Source: 66-474 sp035281745
Lineage (GTDB): Bacteria; Pseudomonadota; Gammaproteobacteria; Xanthomonadales; Rhodanobacteraceae
Length of the DNA: 64,000 bases
Assembly: GCA_035281745.1 (NCBI GenBank)
Contig: DATEDI010000022.1
Span: 124,001-188,000 of the forward strand
Direction: 5' to 3'
The number at the start of each line of letters is the position of its first letter. Position 1 is the stretch's first letter. Of the stretch, positions 47,258 to 55,130 are shown one piece after another. The notes under the pieces were generated by a model. The model searched no databases, was not told the DNA's origin, and was given only the letters and a program-made list of their open reading frames with translations. A program made the translations under genes and the position numbers.

Positions 47258-48577
47258 ATGAAGCATTCCGTGATCGTGATCGGCGGTGGCATTGCGGGCT
47301 TGAGCGCCGCCCATCATCTTTCGGTGCGCGGTATCGACGTCACGGTGCTGGAAGCATCGAACCGCGTGGGCGGTCGCATGACCAGTGATCGTCATGCCGG
47401 GTTCGTGATCGATCGCGGCGCGCAATTCGTGTCCGACGGCTATACCGTCATCGGCGATCTGATCGATGCGCACGGTTTGTCGGCGCAGCTGCATGGCGTA
47501 CCGGGCTGGACCGGCATCGTCCGCGGCGGCAAGGTGCGGCGTATCCATCCGCGACGGCCGTGGACGTTGCCGTCCAGCGGTCTGCTGCGCTGGAAGGATG
47601 CGGTGCGCACAACCCGTGCCAGCCTGAAACTTGCGCATGACGCGCATGCGTTGCCTTTGAATGACTACGCGGGCTGGCGCCCGCTCGATCATGAGGACGC
47701 GGCGCACGCGCTGGTCGAGCGCTTCGGCGGGGATGCGCTGGAATATCTGTTCGAACCGATGCTGGAGGGTTTCTACTTCCAGCCGCCCGAAGGCATGGCG
47801 CTGGCGCTGCCCGCGATGGTGTGGAGTTTCGGCGCGCGCGGCAAATCGGTCTCGGCCTTGCGGGGTGGCCTCGGCGTGCTTCCGGAAGCCATCGCAAAAC
47901 ACCTGGACGTACGATTGGCATCGCCCGTGACCGCCATCGAACAAGGTATCGCGGGCATGCAAGTCGCCACGGCAGCGGAAACGTTGCATGCGGATTTCGC
48001 AGTGCTCGCGACGACCGCCGGTGTGGCGCGCATGCTGTGGTCGCCTGCGGACGGGGACGCGACGCGGCTTCTGGATACGCGCTACAGCGCCACGCTCGCC
48101 ATCAGCCTCGGCGTCCCGGAGGGCATTCCTTCGGGCGCCTCGGTCGAAGACATCTACGCCGTGCTGGTGCCGCGACGCGAGCGCAAGGTGATCGCGGCGT
48201 TCGCGTTCCAGTCGCGCAAATGCGCGCACCATGTCGAACGTGGCGAACTGCTGAACGTGATGCTGGAGGGCGCCGCGGGTGCGCGTCTCGCCGATGCGTC
48301 CGAAACCGACGTGCTTGCCGAGGTAATTCCGGAGTTGGAGCATTATCTGCCCGGCATCGCGTCGCGCATTGCATTCACGCGCATGCACCGCTGGTTCGAA
48401 GCCGAACCCTGTTCGCCGCCCGGGCGTGCAACGCATCTGCATGGGTATCGGGAAACATGGCACGCGGACCGTCGCGTGATCCTTGCCGGCGACTACATGG
48501 GCATTCCCTGCACGGAAGGTGCAGCAGAAAGCGGGCGATGGGCCGCCGCGCAGATTGCGCACGCCCTCGCCGGCTGA
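47258..48577 (+). CDS. FAD-dependent amine oxidase/protoporphyrinogen oxidase-like protein
   Basis: 439 residues. N-terminal Rossmann GGGIAGLSAAHHLSVRGIDV with downstream VLEASNRVGGRMTSD (FAD ribose/pyrophosphate motif R-x-G-G-R). The C-terminus ends with the FAD motif VILAGDYMGIPCTEGAAESGR. The middle has a divergent substrate domain (FYFQPPEGMALALPAMVWSF). It probably oxidises or desaturates a small amine, flavin-bound isoprenoid or similar substrate. The 32-bp gap from the ATPase suggests linkage in transcription, but no shared role is evident. Confidence 0.85.
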   Translation: MKHSVIVIGGGIAGLSAAHHLSVRGIDVTVLEASNRVGGRMTSDRHAGFVIDRGAQFVSDGYTVIGDLIDAHGLSAQLHGVPGWTGIVRGGKVRRIHPRRPWTLPSSGLLRWKDAVRTTRASLKLAHDAHALPLNDYAGWRPLDHEDAAHALVERFGGDALEYLFEPMLEGFYFQPPEGMALALPAMVWSFGARGKSVSALRGGLGVLPEAIAKHLDVRLASPVTAIEQGIAGMQVATAAETLHADFAVLATTAGVARMLWSPADGDATRLLDTRYSATLAISLGVPEGIPSGASVEDIYAVLVPRRERKVIAAFAFQSRKCAHHVERGELLNVMLEGAAGARLADASETDVLAEVIPELEHYLPGIASRIAFTRMHRWFEAEPCSPPGRATHLHGYRETWHADRRVILAGDYMGIPCTEGAAESGRWAAAQIAHALAG

Positions 48578-48589
48578 TCAACCACGGCT

Positions 48590-48694
48590 CGTCATCCCGG
48601 CGAAAGCCGGGAGCCAGTGACTTTTTTGCAACGCACTGAACCGAATGCCAAGTCGCTGGGTCCCGGATATGGCTTTGCCATTCCGGGATGACGA
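48590..48694. repeat. R4 dispersed repeat, copy 2
   Basis: CGTCATCCCGGCGAAAGCCGGGAGCC at the left and GCCATTCCGGGATGACG at the right form inverted ends; the centre is unrelated to copy 1. Fills the gap between the oxidase and the lipoprotein genes. Confidence 0.75.
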
Positions 48695-48713
48695 AGCAAA
48701 ATCAAATCTGCCG

Positions 48714-49448
48714 TCAGGAACCCGACGCGGGCGGTGCATTGCCCGAGAATTTCACGGCTTCGGCACCGGTGATTGGGCCGGCCACGTGCGCCTGATCGCT
48801 GATGTACAGCTTCACCGGGCGTTCGAACGTCAGCGGACCGTTCACGGTCGCGCCGGCGCCGATCACGATGCGCGGAATGTCGTCGGTGCCGAAGTGGATG
48901 CCGAGCACGCCATTGTCGCTCGGCTTCTTCACCTTGATGCCGCCGTCGACCACGGCATTGCCGGTGATGTCGATGTCGCCGTTGACGGTGGTGATGCCCT
49001 GTCCGATGTGCGCGCCGTCCACGGTGATGTGGCTGTTGACGTTGGTGAGCTCGCCGTTGACGGCCGAACCGGTGGCCAGATTCAGCGCGCCGTTGACCGC
49101 TTCCACGTTGCCCGAGACGGTGGCGTTCTTTTCCAGCGTGACGTGCCCGTTGACGGTGGTGATGCTCCCCGCGGTCGCGTGTTCTCCCAAGGTAACGCTG
49201 CCGTTCACCGTATCGGCATTGCCGACCTTAGCGTTCTCGGCGATATGGATGGAGCCGTTGACGGTGGAAGCCTTGTCGGCCTTGGCGTTGGCGCCGATAT
49301 TCACCGAGCCGTTCACGGTGCTGGCATCGGACGTGCTGGAGCCGGCCGCGACATCGACCGAACCGTTGACGCCGCTCACGCACGCGCCGAGCGCGAACGG
49401 CAGGGCCAGCAAGGCGAAGGCGAAGGTGCAAAGACGTGCGGATCGCAT
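48714..49448 (-). CDS. VNG-repeat predicted solenoid lipoprotein
   Basis: 244 residues. Signal ends with lipobox LGAC (Cys at 22). The mature chain contains about nine near-repeats of 18 residues beginning (T)VNGSV/I, VNGHV, VNGAL or VNGEL, each followed by a small/Ala-rich stretch. Regular short repeats of V-N-G-x-(I/V) predict a right-handed beta-helix resembling bactofilin or polymer-forming cytoskeletal proteins. It may scaffold surface or periplasmic material. No catalytic residues are evident. GGAGG lies upstream of the ATG. Confidence 0.78.
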   Translation of the reverse strand: MRSARLCTFAFALLALPFALGACVSGVNGSVDVAAGSSTSDASTVNGSVNIGANAKADKASTVNGSIHIAENAKVGNADTVNGSVTLGEHATAGSITTVNGHVTLEKNATVSGNVEAVNGALNLATGSAVNGELTNVNSHITVDGAHIGQGITTVNGDIDITGNAVVDGGIKVKKPSDNGVLGIHFGTDDIPRIVIGAGATVNGPLTFERPVKLYISDQAHVAGPITGAEAVKFSGNAPPASGS

Positions 49449-49585
49449 GGGAACCTCCTGCGTGGTGCGCGTTGATCGTCTGCCAGTGCCGCATCATGCG
49501 GCGAGGTGTTGGCAGCACATGGTGCGATCCTGCCTGACTATTGTGGTGTCGACAATAGGCAGGTCGGCACCCTGACCAATGGCAT

Positions 49586-49692
49586 GCGGTCATCCCTGAT
49601 CGCAGCCTCGTTGGCATCACTCATAAGCGGTACGTCCCGAAGTCCGCAAAGGCCGGAGCGCCCCTCCATGGGCTGACTTTTCGCAACCGCGG
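49586..49692 (+). repeat. R1 dispersed repeat, copy 5
   Basis: Palindrome GCGGTCATCCCTGATCGC (one mismatch) at the left, GCCCCTCCATGGGCTGACTTTTCGC at the right. Located in the divergent gap before gpmA. Confidence 0.8.
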
Positions 49693-49744
49693 CCGCGGCT
49701 GGAGCAATCGTACAATGCATTGAATTCCTGATGAGTGCGATGCC

Positions 49745-50488
49745 ATGCATACCCTCGTGATGATCCGCCACGGCCAGTCGCTGTGGAACAGGGAAAACCG
49801 CTTCACCGGATGGGCCGACGTCGACCTTTCCGAGCAGGGTCGCACCGAAGCGCGCGAGGCCGGCGAGCTGCTGAAGCGTGAGGGTTACATGTTCGACGTC
49901 GCGCACACTTCCGTGCTCAAGCGCGCCGTGCATACCCTGTGGGGCGTGATGGACGCAATGGACCTGGCGTGGCTGTCCGTGCTCACCGACTGGCGCTTGA
50001 ACGAACGCCATTACGGCGCGCTGACCGGCTTGAACAAGGCCGAAATCGCGGCGAAGCACGGCGACGAGCAGGTGCACATCTGGCGCCGCAGCTACGACGT
50101 GCCGCCGCCGCCGCTGGATCCCGCCGAGAATTTCAGCGCCAACGATCCGCGCTACGCGAAACTCGATCCGGCGCAGATTCCGCTGACCGAGTGCCTGAAG
50201 GACACCGTTGCGCGCGTGCTGCCGTACTGGCATGAAGTGCTGGCGCCGGCGATCCTCGCGGGACAGCGCGTGCTGGTTTCCGCGCACGGCAACTCCATGC
50301 GCGCATTGGTGAAATATCTGGACGGCATTTCCGATGACGCCATCACGGGCCTCAACATTCCCAACGGCGTGCCGCTGGTGTACGAATTCGACGAAGCGCT
50401 GAAACCGGTAAGGCATTTCTATCTCGGCGACGCCGCCGCGATCGCCGCCAAGGAAACCGCGGTGGCCAACCAGGGGCGCGCGAAGTAG
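49745..50488 (+). CDS. gpmA: 2,3-bisphosphoglycerate-dependent phosphoglycerate mutase
   Basis: 247 residues, the family size. Interconverts 3- and 2-phosphoglycerate. LVMIRHGQSLWNRENRFTGW carries the catalytic His; the second His is in VSAHGNSMRALVKYL. RLNERHYGALTGLNK and the C-terminal PNGVPLVYEFDEAL are also diagnostic. The histidine phosphatase core is complete. Its promoter lies in the gap holding repeat R1 copy 5. Confidence 0.98.
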   Translation: MHTLVMIRHGQSLWNRENRFTGWADVDLSEQGRTEAREAGELLKREGYMFDVAHTSVLKRAVHTLWGVMDAMDLAWLSVLTDWRLNERHYGALTGLNKAEIAAKHGDEQVHIWRRSYDVPPPPLDPAENFSANDPRYAKLDPAQIPLTECLKDTVARVLPYWHEVLAPAILAGQRVLVSAHGNSMRALVKYLDGISDDAITGLNIPNGVPLVYEFDEALKPVRHFYLGDAAAIAAKETAVANQGRAK

Positions 50489-50518
50489 GTTGGTGAAGGC
50501 GGGGTGAAACCTGTACAG

Positions 50519-50604
50519 TAAACCGGGGTCAGAGTGCACTTTCGTCGGCTGCTCGACGACACTCGTTGCGCCCGACCCGAAAGTGCACTCTGACCCCGGC
50601 TTTA
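50519..50604. repeat. Large inverted repeat (REP-like hairpin)
   Basis: The arms TAAACCGGGGTCAGAGTGCA.. and its complement ..TGCACTCTGACCCCGG-C-TTTA pair over about 26 bp with one bulged C; the 33-nt centre can form a shorter inner stem (GTCGG/CCGAC). The arm motif GGGGTCAGAGTGCACTTTC is of the REP type associated with RAYT transposases from general knowledge; no RAYT gene is in the window. It lies between convergent gpmA and ubiB. Confidence 0.8.
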
Positions 50605-50634
50605 CGTGGGCTTCGTCAGGCGGCGGGCGAGGTC

Positions 50635-52383
50635 TTACTCCTTGGCCCGCTTCCACGGCCACGCGGCCGCGAAACTCGCCACGCCGATCGCGGCAAGCAC
50701 GATCGGCGGCCAGATGCCGTAGCGATCGCCCAACGCGAACACCAGGCCGGCGCCGACCAGCAATGCACCGCCAAACGCCGCCACTAGGATGCGGCGCTGG
50801 ATTTCGCGCTGCAGCACACGCAGGTGCTCCAGTTCGCGTTCACCGAATTGCAATGGCCCGTTGCCTTGGGCCAGCGCCTCCAGCGCATCGTGAATCTTCT
50901 CCGGAATCAGCGGCGCGATACGCAGCCATTGCGGCAATCGCTTGCGGATCTCGCGCAGTGCATGACGCGCGCTGTAGCGGTCGGCAACGATGCGTTTCAA
51001 CACCGGTTGCGCCACCGACCAGATGTCGATCTCGGGATCGAGCTGGCGGCCGAGTCCCTCGACGTTGAGCAAAGTCTTTTGCAACAGAATCAGTTGCGGT
51101 TGCAGGGTCAGCTCGAACTTGCGCGCGGTGCTGAAGAGTTTCGCCACCACTTCGGCCAGCGAGATTTCCGACAGCGGCCGCGTGAAATACGGTTCGCACA
51201 CCGTGCGCACCGCCGCTTCCAGTTCGTCCACGCGGATGTGCCGCGGCATCCAGCCCGCTTCCAGATGCAACTCGGCAATGCGCCGGTAGTTGCGCTCGAA
51301 CATCGCGATGAAATTTTCCGCCAGCCAGTATTGGTCCTCGTCCGGCAGCGAACCCATGATCCCGAAATCCAGGGCGATGAAACGCGGATCGCGTGTCCGC
51401 GCGGGATCGACCCAGATGTTGCCGGGATGTGCATCGGCGTGGAAAAAGTTGTCGCGGAATACCTGCTCGTAGAACAGCCGCACGCCTTTTTCCGCAAGCA
51501 CGCGCCGGTCGATGCCGGCCTTGTCCAGCGCGACGATGTCGTCGGCCGGAATGCCGTGCACGCGCTCCATCGTCAGCACTTTTTCGCCGGTGTGCGACCA
51601 GAAGATCTGCGGCACGTACAAGTCGTCGGAATTCTCGAAATTGCGCCGCAACAGGCTGGCGTTGGCGCCCTCGTTCTGCAGGTTCAGTTCGTTGTGCAGC
51701 GTCTTGGCGACTTCGTCGAACATGTCGCGCGGACGGATCTTGTCGGCCTGCGGATGCCAGCGTTGCACCAGCCACGCCAGCGCATCCAGAAGCTCGAGGT
51801 TGCGACGCACGTTGACGGCAATGTTCGGACGCAACACCTTGACCACCACATCGCGCGCGATCGTGGCGGCAGTGGCAGCGGACCCTTCGACTGCCGTTTC
51901 CGCCGCCTGCACGTGGCGTGGAGCGTGCGGAGAGCGGCCGGAAAACGCCGGCAGCAGCAATCGCGCCGCATGCACCTGCGCGATCGACGCCGAGGCCAGC
52001 GGTGTTTCATCGAAACTCGCGTACAGCTCGCCGATCGGCCTGCCCAGTGATTCCTCGACGATGGCGCGCGCGATGGCGCCGGGAAACGGCGGCACCTGAT
52101 CCTGCAGATGCGCGAGTTCGTCGGCGACGTCTTCGGGAATCAGATCGCGGCGCGTGGACAGCACCTGGCCCGCCTTCACCCAGATTGGGCCCAGTTCGGT
52201 CAGGGCCAGCCGCAGGCGCACGCCGCGCGGCAACATCGCGATCTTGCGGCGGCGCGGCAGCAGCGCGCGCACCCACCGCAGCGGTCGGATCGCGTGGCCT
52301 TCGTCGATCAGGTCGTCGACGCGATAACGCACCAGCACCGCGGCCACGTGCAGCACGCGCGGCAGCAGCCGCAGCGGTGTCAT
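50635..52383 (-). CDS. ubiB: Ubiquinone biosynthesis kinase-like protein UbiB
   Basis: 582 residues, a little longer than E. coli UbiB (546). ABC1 family: LTELGPIWVKAGQVLSTRRD (K-x-G-Q motif), ASASIAQVHAA (Ala-rich P-loop replacement), VVVKVLRP (ATP Lys), FFHADAHPGNIW, ALDFGIMGSL, and C-terminal membrane helices. About 30 extra residues sit between QVHAA and VVVKVLRP (residues 142-177), inside the ATP-binding lobe. Supports coenzyme Q biosynthesis at the inner membrane. Its ATG overlaps the stop of ubiJ (ATGA). Confidence 0.95.
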   Translation of the reverse strand: MTPLRLLPRVLHVAAVLVRYRVDDLIDEGHAIRPLRWVRALLPRRRKIAMLPRGVRLRLALTELGPIWVKAGQVLSTRRDLIPEDVADELAHLQDQVPPFPGAIARAIVEESLGRPIGELYASFDETPLASASIAQVHAARLLLPAFSGRSPHAPRHVQAAETAVEGSAATAATIARDVVVKVLRPNIAVNVRRNLELLDALAWLVQRWHPQADKIRPRDMFDEVAKTLHNELNLQNEGANASLLRRNFENSDDLYVPQIFWSHTGEKVLTMERVHGIPADDIVALDKAGIDRRVLAEKGVRLFYEQVFRDNFFHADAHPGNIWVDPARTRDPRFIALDFGIMGSLPDEDQYWLAENFIAMFERNYRRIAELHLEAGWMPRHIRVDELEAAVRTVCEPYFTRPLSEISLAEVVAKLFSTARKFELTLQPQLILLQKTLLNVEGLGRQLDPEIDIWSVAQPVLKRIVADRYSARHALREIRKRLPQWLRIAPLIPEKIHDALEALAQGNGPLQFGERELEHLRVLQREIQRRILVAAFGGALLVGAGLVFALGDRYGIWPPIVLAAIGVASFAAAWPWKRAKE

Positions 52384-53030
52384 GATCCCAGCCGCTGGAT
52401 GCGTGCGGCGAGGCGATCGGTGCGCTCGCGCAGCGCATCCACGTCGTCGAGGAACGCGTTCATCTCGGCGTGCGGCACGGTCAGACGCGCTTCGTCACGC
52501 AGCCAGTCAATGCTGTCGTCACGGAAATGCCGCGCGCCTTCACCGGCGCGCTTGGCGGCGTCGTGCAGCGCGCGCGCGATCGCGGTGCCGGCGACTTCGC
52601 CGAATACGGTCGCGAACGCGGCCTCGAAATCGGGCTTGTAATCGCGCGCCAGTTTCTGCACGCGCCGCGCGAGTTCGGCATCGCCGGCGATGTCCACTTT
52701 GCCCGCCGGACGCGCTTCGTCGCCGCGGTCCAGCGCCATCGCCAGCAGCGAGCCGGGCGTGGCGTTGACTTCGAAATCGTTGGCATTGCCGTCGTCGGTC
52801 GCATTTGGAGGTGGCTCGATCTGCAACGTGCTGTTGCGCGCGGCGATGGAGAACGCAATTTCGGGGCCGCGCAGGTGCACGCCGATGCGGCGCCCTTCCA
52901 GTTTGCCGATGGCCTCGCGGGTGTCGGGGTCGAGTGCGACCAGACGGTTCAGCGCGAGCGTCAGCGCAAGGCCGCCCAACTTGCGGAGCGGGTGGGGAAT
53001 CCAGGCATTGGGTTCACGATCGGGCATCAT
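52380..53030 (-). CDS. ubiJ: Ubiquinone biosynthesis accessory factor UbiJ (SCP2 domain)
   Basis: 216 residues. The N-terminal SCP2-like fold carries LALTLALNRLVALDPDTREA, LEGRRIGVHLRGPEIAF and TPGSLLAMALDRGDEARPAGKV; the C-terminus is a long coiled-coil (YKPDFEAAFATVFGEVAGT, EMNAFLDDVDALRERTDRL). UbiJ binds lipid intermediates and scaffolds the Ubi enzymes. MMPDREPN at 53030 is the chosen start; an alternative ATG in repeat R1 copy 6 would add six residues. Encoded in front of ubiB with ATGA overlap, as expected; ubiE lies 6 kb away. Confidence 0.93.
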   Translation of the reverse strand: MMPDREPNAWIPHPLRKLGGLALTLALNRLVALDPDTREAIGKLEGRRIGVHLRGPEIAFSIAARNSTLQIEPPPNATDDGNANDFEVNATPGSLLAMALDRGDEARPAGKVDIAGDAELARRVQKLARDYKPDFEAAFATVFGEVAGTAIARALHDAAKRAGEGARHFRDDSIDWLRDEARLTVPHAEMNAFLDDVDALRERTDRLAARIQRLGS

Positions 53031-53040
53031 CTGATTGTAT

Positions 53041-53147
53041 GCGATCATCCCTGATCGCCGCCCTTTCCGTGCCGTGTTCCCCCGGCAGTCGATCGCGGCT
53101 ACGCATCGCCCGAACGGGCATCCTGCTCTCTTCTCACGACAGCCGCT
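53041..53147 (+). repeat. R1 dispersed repeat, copy 6 (divergent)
   Basis: Perfect palindrome GCGATCATCCCTGATCGC at the left; the right end is drifted (CGAACGGGCATCCTGCTCTC, then TTCTCACGACAGCCGCTG) but still matches copy 8. It sits in the gap between ubiJ and the Mn riboswitch. Confidence 0.7.
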
Positions 53148-53242
53148 GCTGTCATGTCGTCATTCCGGGACACCGCACGACGTCTGCAACATCGATCCGG
53201 CATTGCGTGACAACCGTGGTGCAGCTAACCTGCCCGGACTCC

Positions 53243-53347
53243 GTCGGGGAGTAGCCGCATCCGGCATGTCGCCGGGTGGCTTCGCGTCAACATGCTCGGC
53301 CCGCCGGCCGTGGCGCGAGGCGATCTTCAAGGATCGGCGAGACCGAC
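53243..53347 (+). ncRNA. yybP-ykoY Mn2+ riboswitch
   Basis: P1 GTCGG/CCGAC encloses the two conserved strands of the yybP-ykoY aptamer: GGGGAGTAG at 53246-53254, then CGTCAACATGCTC at 53284-53296, then GGCGAGACC before the closing P1 strand. These are the Mn2+-binding loops L1 and L3 and the core. It precedes a GDT1/TMEM165-type manganese exporter, the usual regulated gene in Xanthomonadales, with 72 nt from the aptamer to its TTG. A folding program would confirm the aptamer and the expression switch. Confidence 0.88.
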
Positions 53348-53419
53348 AGTTCACACGCGACGCACCCGGGCCGGGACGCGCGTGCGGATTGTCGCGAGTC
53401 CCCGGCCCCGGAGAACTCC

Positions 53420-53977
53420 TTGGAAGCTTTCCTCGTTTCGCTGGGCGCTGTCGCGCTGGCGGAAATCGGCGACAAGACGCAACTGCTGTCGCTGGTGCTG
53501 GCCGCGAAGTTCCGCAAACCGTGGCCGATCTGCCTCGGCATTCTCGTCGCCTCCCTGCTCAGCCACGCGATCGCCGCCGAACTGGGCGCGTGGCTGGCGT
53601 TGTGGATGACGCCGGAAGTGCAGCGCTGGTTGATCGGGTTGTCGTTCCTCGCCGTGGCCGCGTGGGCATTGCTGCCGGAAAAGGAAGAACCCGTCGATGC
53701 GCCGCCGAAACGCGGGCGCGGCGTGTTCGTGGCGTCGGTAATCGCGTTCTTCCTTGCCGAATTGGGTGATCGCACGCAAATCGCGACCGTGGTGCTGGGT
53801 GCGCACTACCAGCCGTTGTGGCAGGTCATCGCGGGCAGCACTGCGGGCATGATGCTTGCCAACGTGCCGGTGGTGTTCCTTGGCGCGCGTTTCGCGGAGC
53901 GCCTGCCGTTGCGCGCGACACGACTGGCCGCCGCAGCGCTGTTTGCAGCGATTGGGCTGTGGATCCTGTTGCGTTGA
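53420..53977 (+). CDS. TMEM165/GDT1-family (UPF0016) manganese exporter
   Basis: 185 residues, six membrane helices in two repeats. Each repeat carries the family signature: ALAEIGDKTQLLSL near residue 14 and FFLAELGDRTQIATV near 117 (E-x-G-D-K/R-T). It probably exports Mn2+ (the role shown for the Xanthomonas and Vibrio family members). The start is a TTG with GGAG 7-10 nt before it. Codons upstream are in frame but lie in the riboswitch leader. A yybP-ykoY aptamer precedes it, so it should be induced by Mn2+. Confidence 0.92.
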   Translation: MEAFLVSLGAVALAEIGDKTQLLSLVLAAKFRKPWPICLGILVASLLSHAIAAELGAWLALWMTPEVQRWLIGLSFLAVAAWALLPEKEEPVDAPPKRGRGVFVASVIAFFLAELGDRTQIATVVLGAHYQPLWQVIAGSTAGMMLANVPVVFLGARFAERLPLRATRLAAAALFAAIGLWILLR

Positions 53978-53981
53978 ACGG

Positions 53982-54157
53982 AGCGGCTGTCGTGAAAAGT
54001 CAGGGCGAGAACGGGCGCGTACGCGATGCTGGGGGCATCGCGTGCCCGGCCGAGCGACCGGCCAGGGATGGCCGGGCCGGCGCCAGGCACCATGGATGAT
54101 TTCTGCATGGAATTTGTGGCGCTGCTTGCATGGGCGCAGCGATCACGGCTGATCGCT
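53982..54157 (-). repeat. R1 dispersed repeat, copy 7, with an extra inner hairpin element
   Basis: On the minus strand: palindrome AGCGATCAGCCGTGATCGCT, then a longer centre (about 100 nt) that forms GTGCCTGG..CCGGGCAC-type hairpins (GCCCGGCC/GGCCGGGC), then CCTGACTTTTCACGACAGCCG. The element is longer than other copies because of the inner hairpin insert. Confidence 0.7.
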
Positions 54158-54158
54158 A

Positions 54159-54623
54159 TCAGATTCCTCCCGGAAAACCGAGTTGCCGCCACGCCTCATA
54201 CACCGCGACCGCGACCGCGTTGGAAAGATTGAGGCTGCGGTTGTCCGGTTGCATCGGCAGCCGCAGGCGTTGCGATTCGGGAATGGCTGCAAGGACCTCA
54301 TCGGGCAAGCCGCTGGTTTCGCGGCCGAACAACAGTGCGTCGCCATCCGCAAATCGCGTGTCGGTGTAGCGATGGTCCGCGTGGCTGGTGAATGCGAAAG
54401 TGCGGGGACGGTGCAGCCATGCCAGACACGCGTCGAGATCGTCGTGTGCCATCACGTTCACGAACTCGTGGTAGTCGAGCCCGGCACGGCGCAGCTTGGC
54501 ATGATCCAGTTCGAACCCGAGTGGACGGATCAGGTGCAGCGACGCGCCAGCATTGGCGCACAGCCGGATCACGTTGCCGGTGTTGGGCGGAATTTCGGGC
54601 TGGAACAGGATGACGTGCAGCAC
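54159..54623 (-). CDS. trmL: tRNA (cytidine/uridine-34 2'-O)-methyltransferase
   Basis: 154 residues, the size of TrmL (157). SPOUT-fold motifs: VILFQPEIPPNTGNVIRLC, the GFELDHAKLRRAGLDYHEFV block, LLFGRETSGLPDEVL and LPMQPDNRSLNLSNAVAVAV (AdoMet-binding knot). It methylates the wobble base of tRNA-Leu isoacceptors. The only plausible start is GTG 54623 because the conserved N-terminus begins VLHVILFQPEIPPN. R1 copy 8 lies just upstream. Confidence 0.92.
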   Translation of the reverse strand: MLHVILFQPEIPPNTGNVIRLCANAGASLHLIRPLGFELDHAKLRRAGLDYHEFVNVMAHDDLDACLAWLHRPRTFAFTSHADHRYTDTRFADGDALLFGRETSGLPDEVLAAIPESQRLRLPMQPDNRSLNLSNAVAVAVYEAWRQLGFPGGI

Positions 54624-54637
54624 CGGGACATTATGGT

Positions 54638-54749
54638 GCGATCGTCCATGATCGCCACGCATGCGGTTTTCGTTCCCGCGAGACGCTCGATGCGATCATG
54701 AAACACCAGAACGGGCTTCCTGCCCTGACTTCTCACGAAAGCGACCGCC
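54638..54749 (+). repeat. R1 dispersed repeat, copy 8
   Basis: Palindrome GCGATCGTCCATGATCGC at the left; CAGAACGGGCTTCCTGCCCTGACTTCTCACGAAAGCG at the right. Lies upstream of trmL on the opposite strand. Confidence 0.82.
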
Positions 54750-54778
54750 GCATCATTAGTGCGCGCGCACGGTCATAG

Positions 54779-54805
54779 CCATCCGGCGCGATGTGCGCCG
54801 GATGG
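54779..54805 (-). terminator. Hairpin after the 31-residue peptide gene
   Basis: 11-bp stem CCATCCGGCGC/GCGCCGGATGG with loop GATGT, 40 nt beyond the stop of the small peptide gene on its strand. No T-run follows; a probable transcript-end hairpin. Confidence 0.5.
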
Positions 54806-54844
54806 TTCCGGGCCGCCGCCTCGCACGCGGCAACGGTTGCGGAA

Positions 54845-54940
54845 TCAGTGCGCGCGAAGCAGCAATGCGCAGATGCCGAACACCACTACCAAGGCCGTCA
54901 TCGCATAGAGGCCCCGCAGAATGATCAGTTCGCTTTTCAT
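54845..54940 (-). CDS. 31-residue single-helix membrane peptide
   Basis: Too short for ordinary gene calling. Sequence MKSELIILRGLYAMTALVVV, then FGICALLLRAH. It is one hydrophobic helix (residues 12-28) with a charged N-terminus and RAH at the C-terminus, as for CydX/KdpF/AcrZ-size membrane peptides. AGGGGGAACAGC lies directly upstream, an excellent Shine-Dalgarno at 8-nt spacing, and a hairpin follows the stop. No identified partner. It is in a 507-bp interval otherwise without a gene. Confidence 0.6.
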   Translation of the reverse strand: MKSELIILRGLYAMTALVVVFGICALLLRAH

Positions 54941-55130
54941 GCTGTTCCCCCTGTTGGCACAGGCGCGGACGCCCGGTCAAGGGATCGAAGCATCGCGTGT
55001 GCCACCCGTCGCGGAAACCGGAATCCCGGCTGCCACGATGTGAGCCGCGTCACGATTCTGGCCCGTGCAGTGCGGCGCTATCGGGTTTGATAGCCTCGGG
55101 CCGAGGATCGGGTGCGGGTATTTGGGCGCG

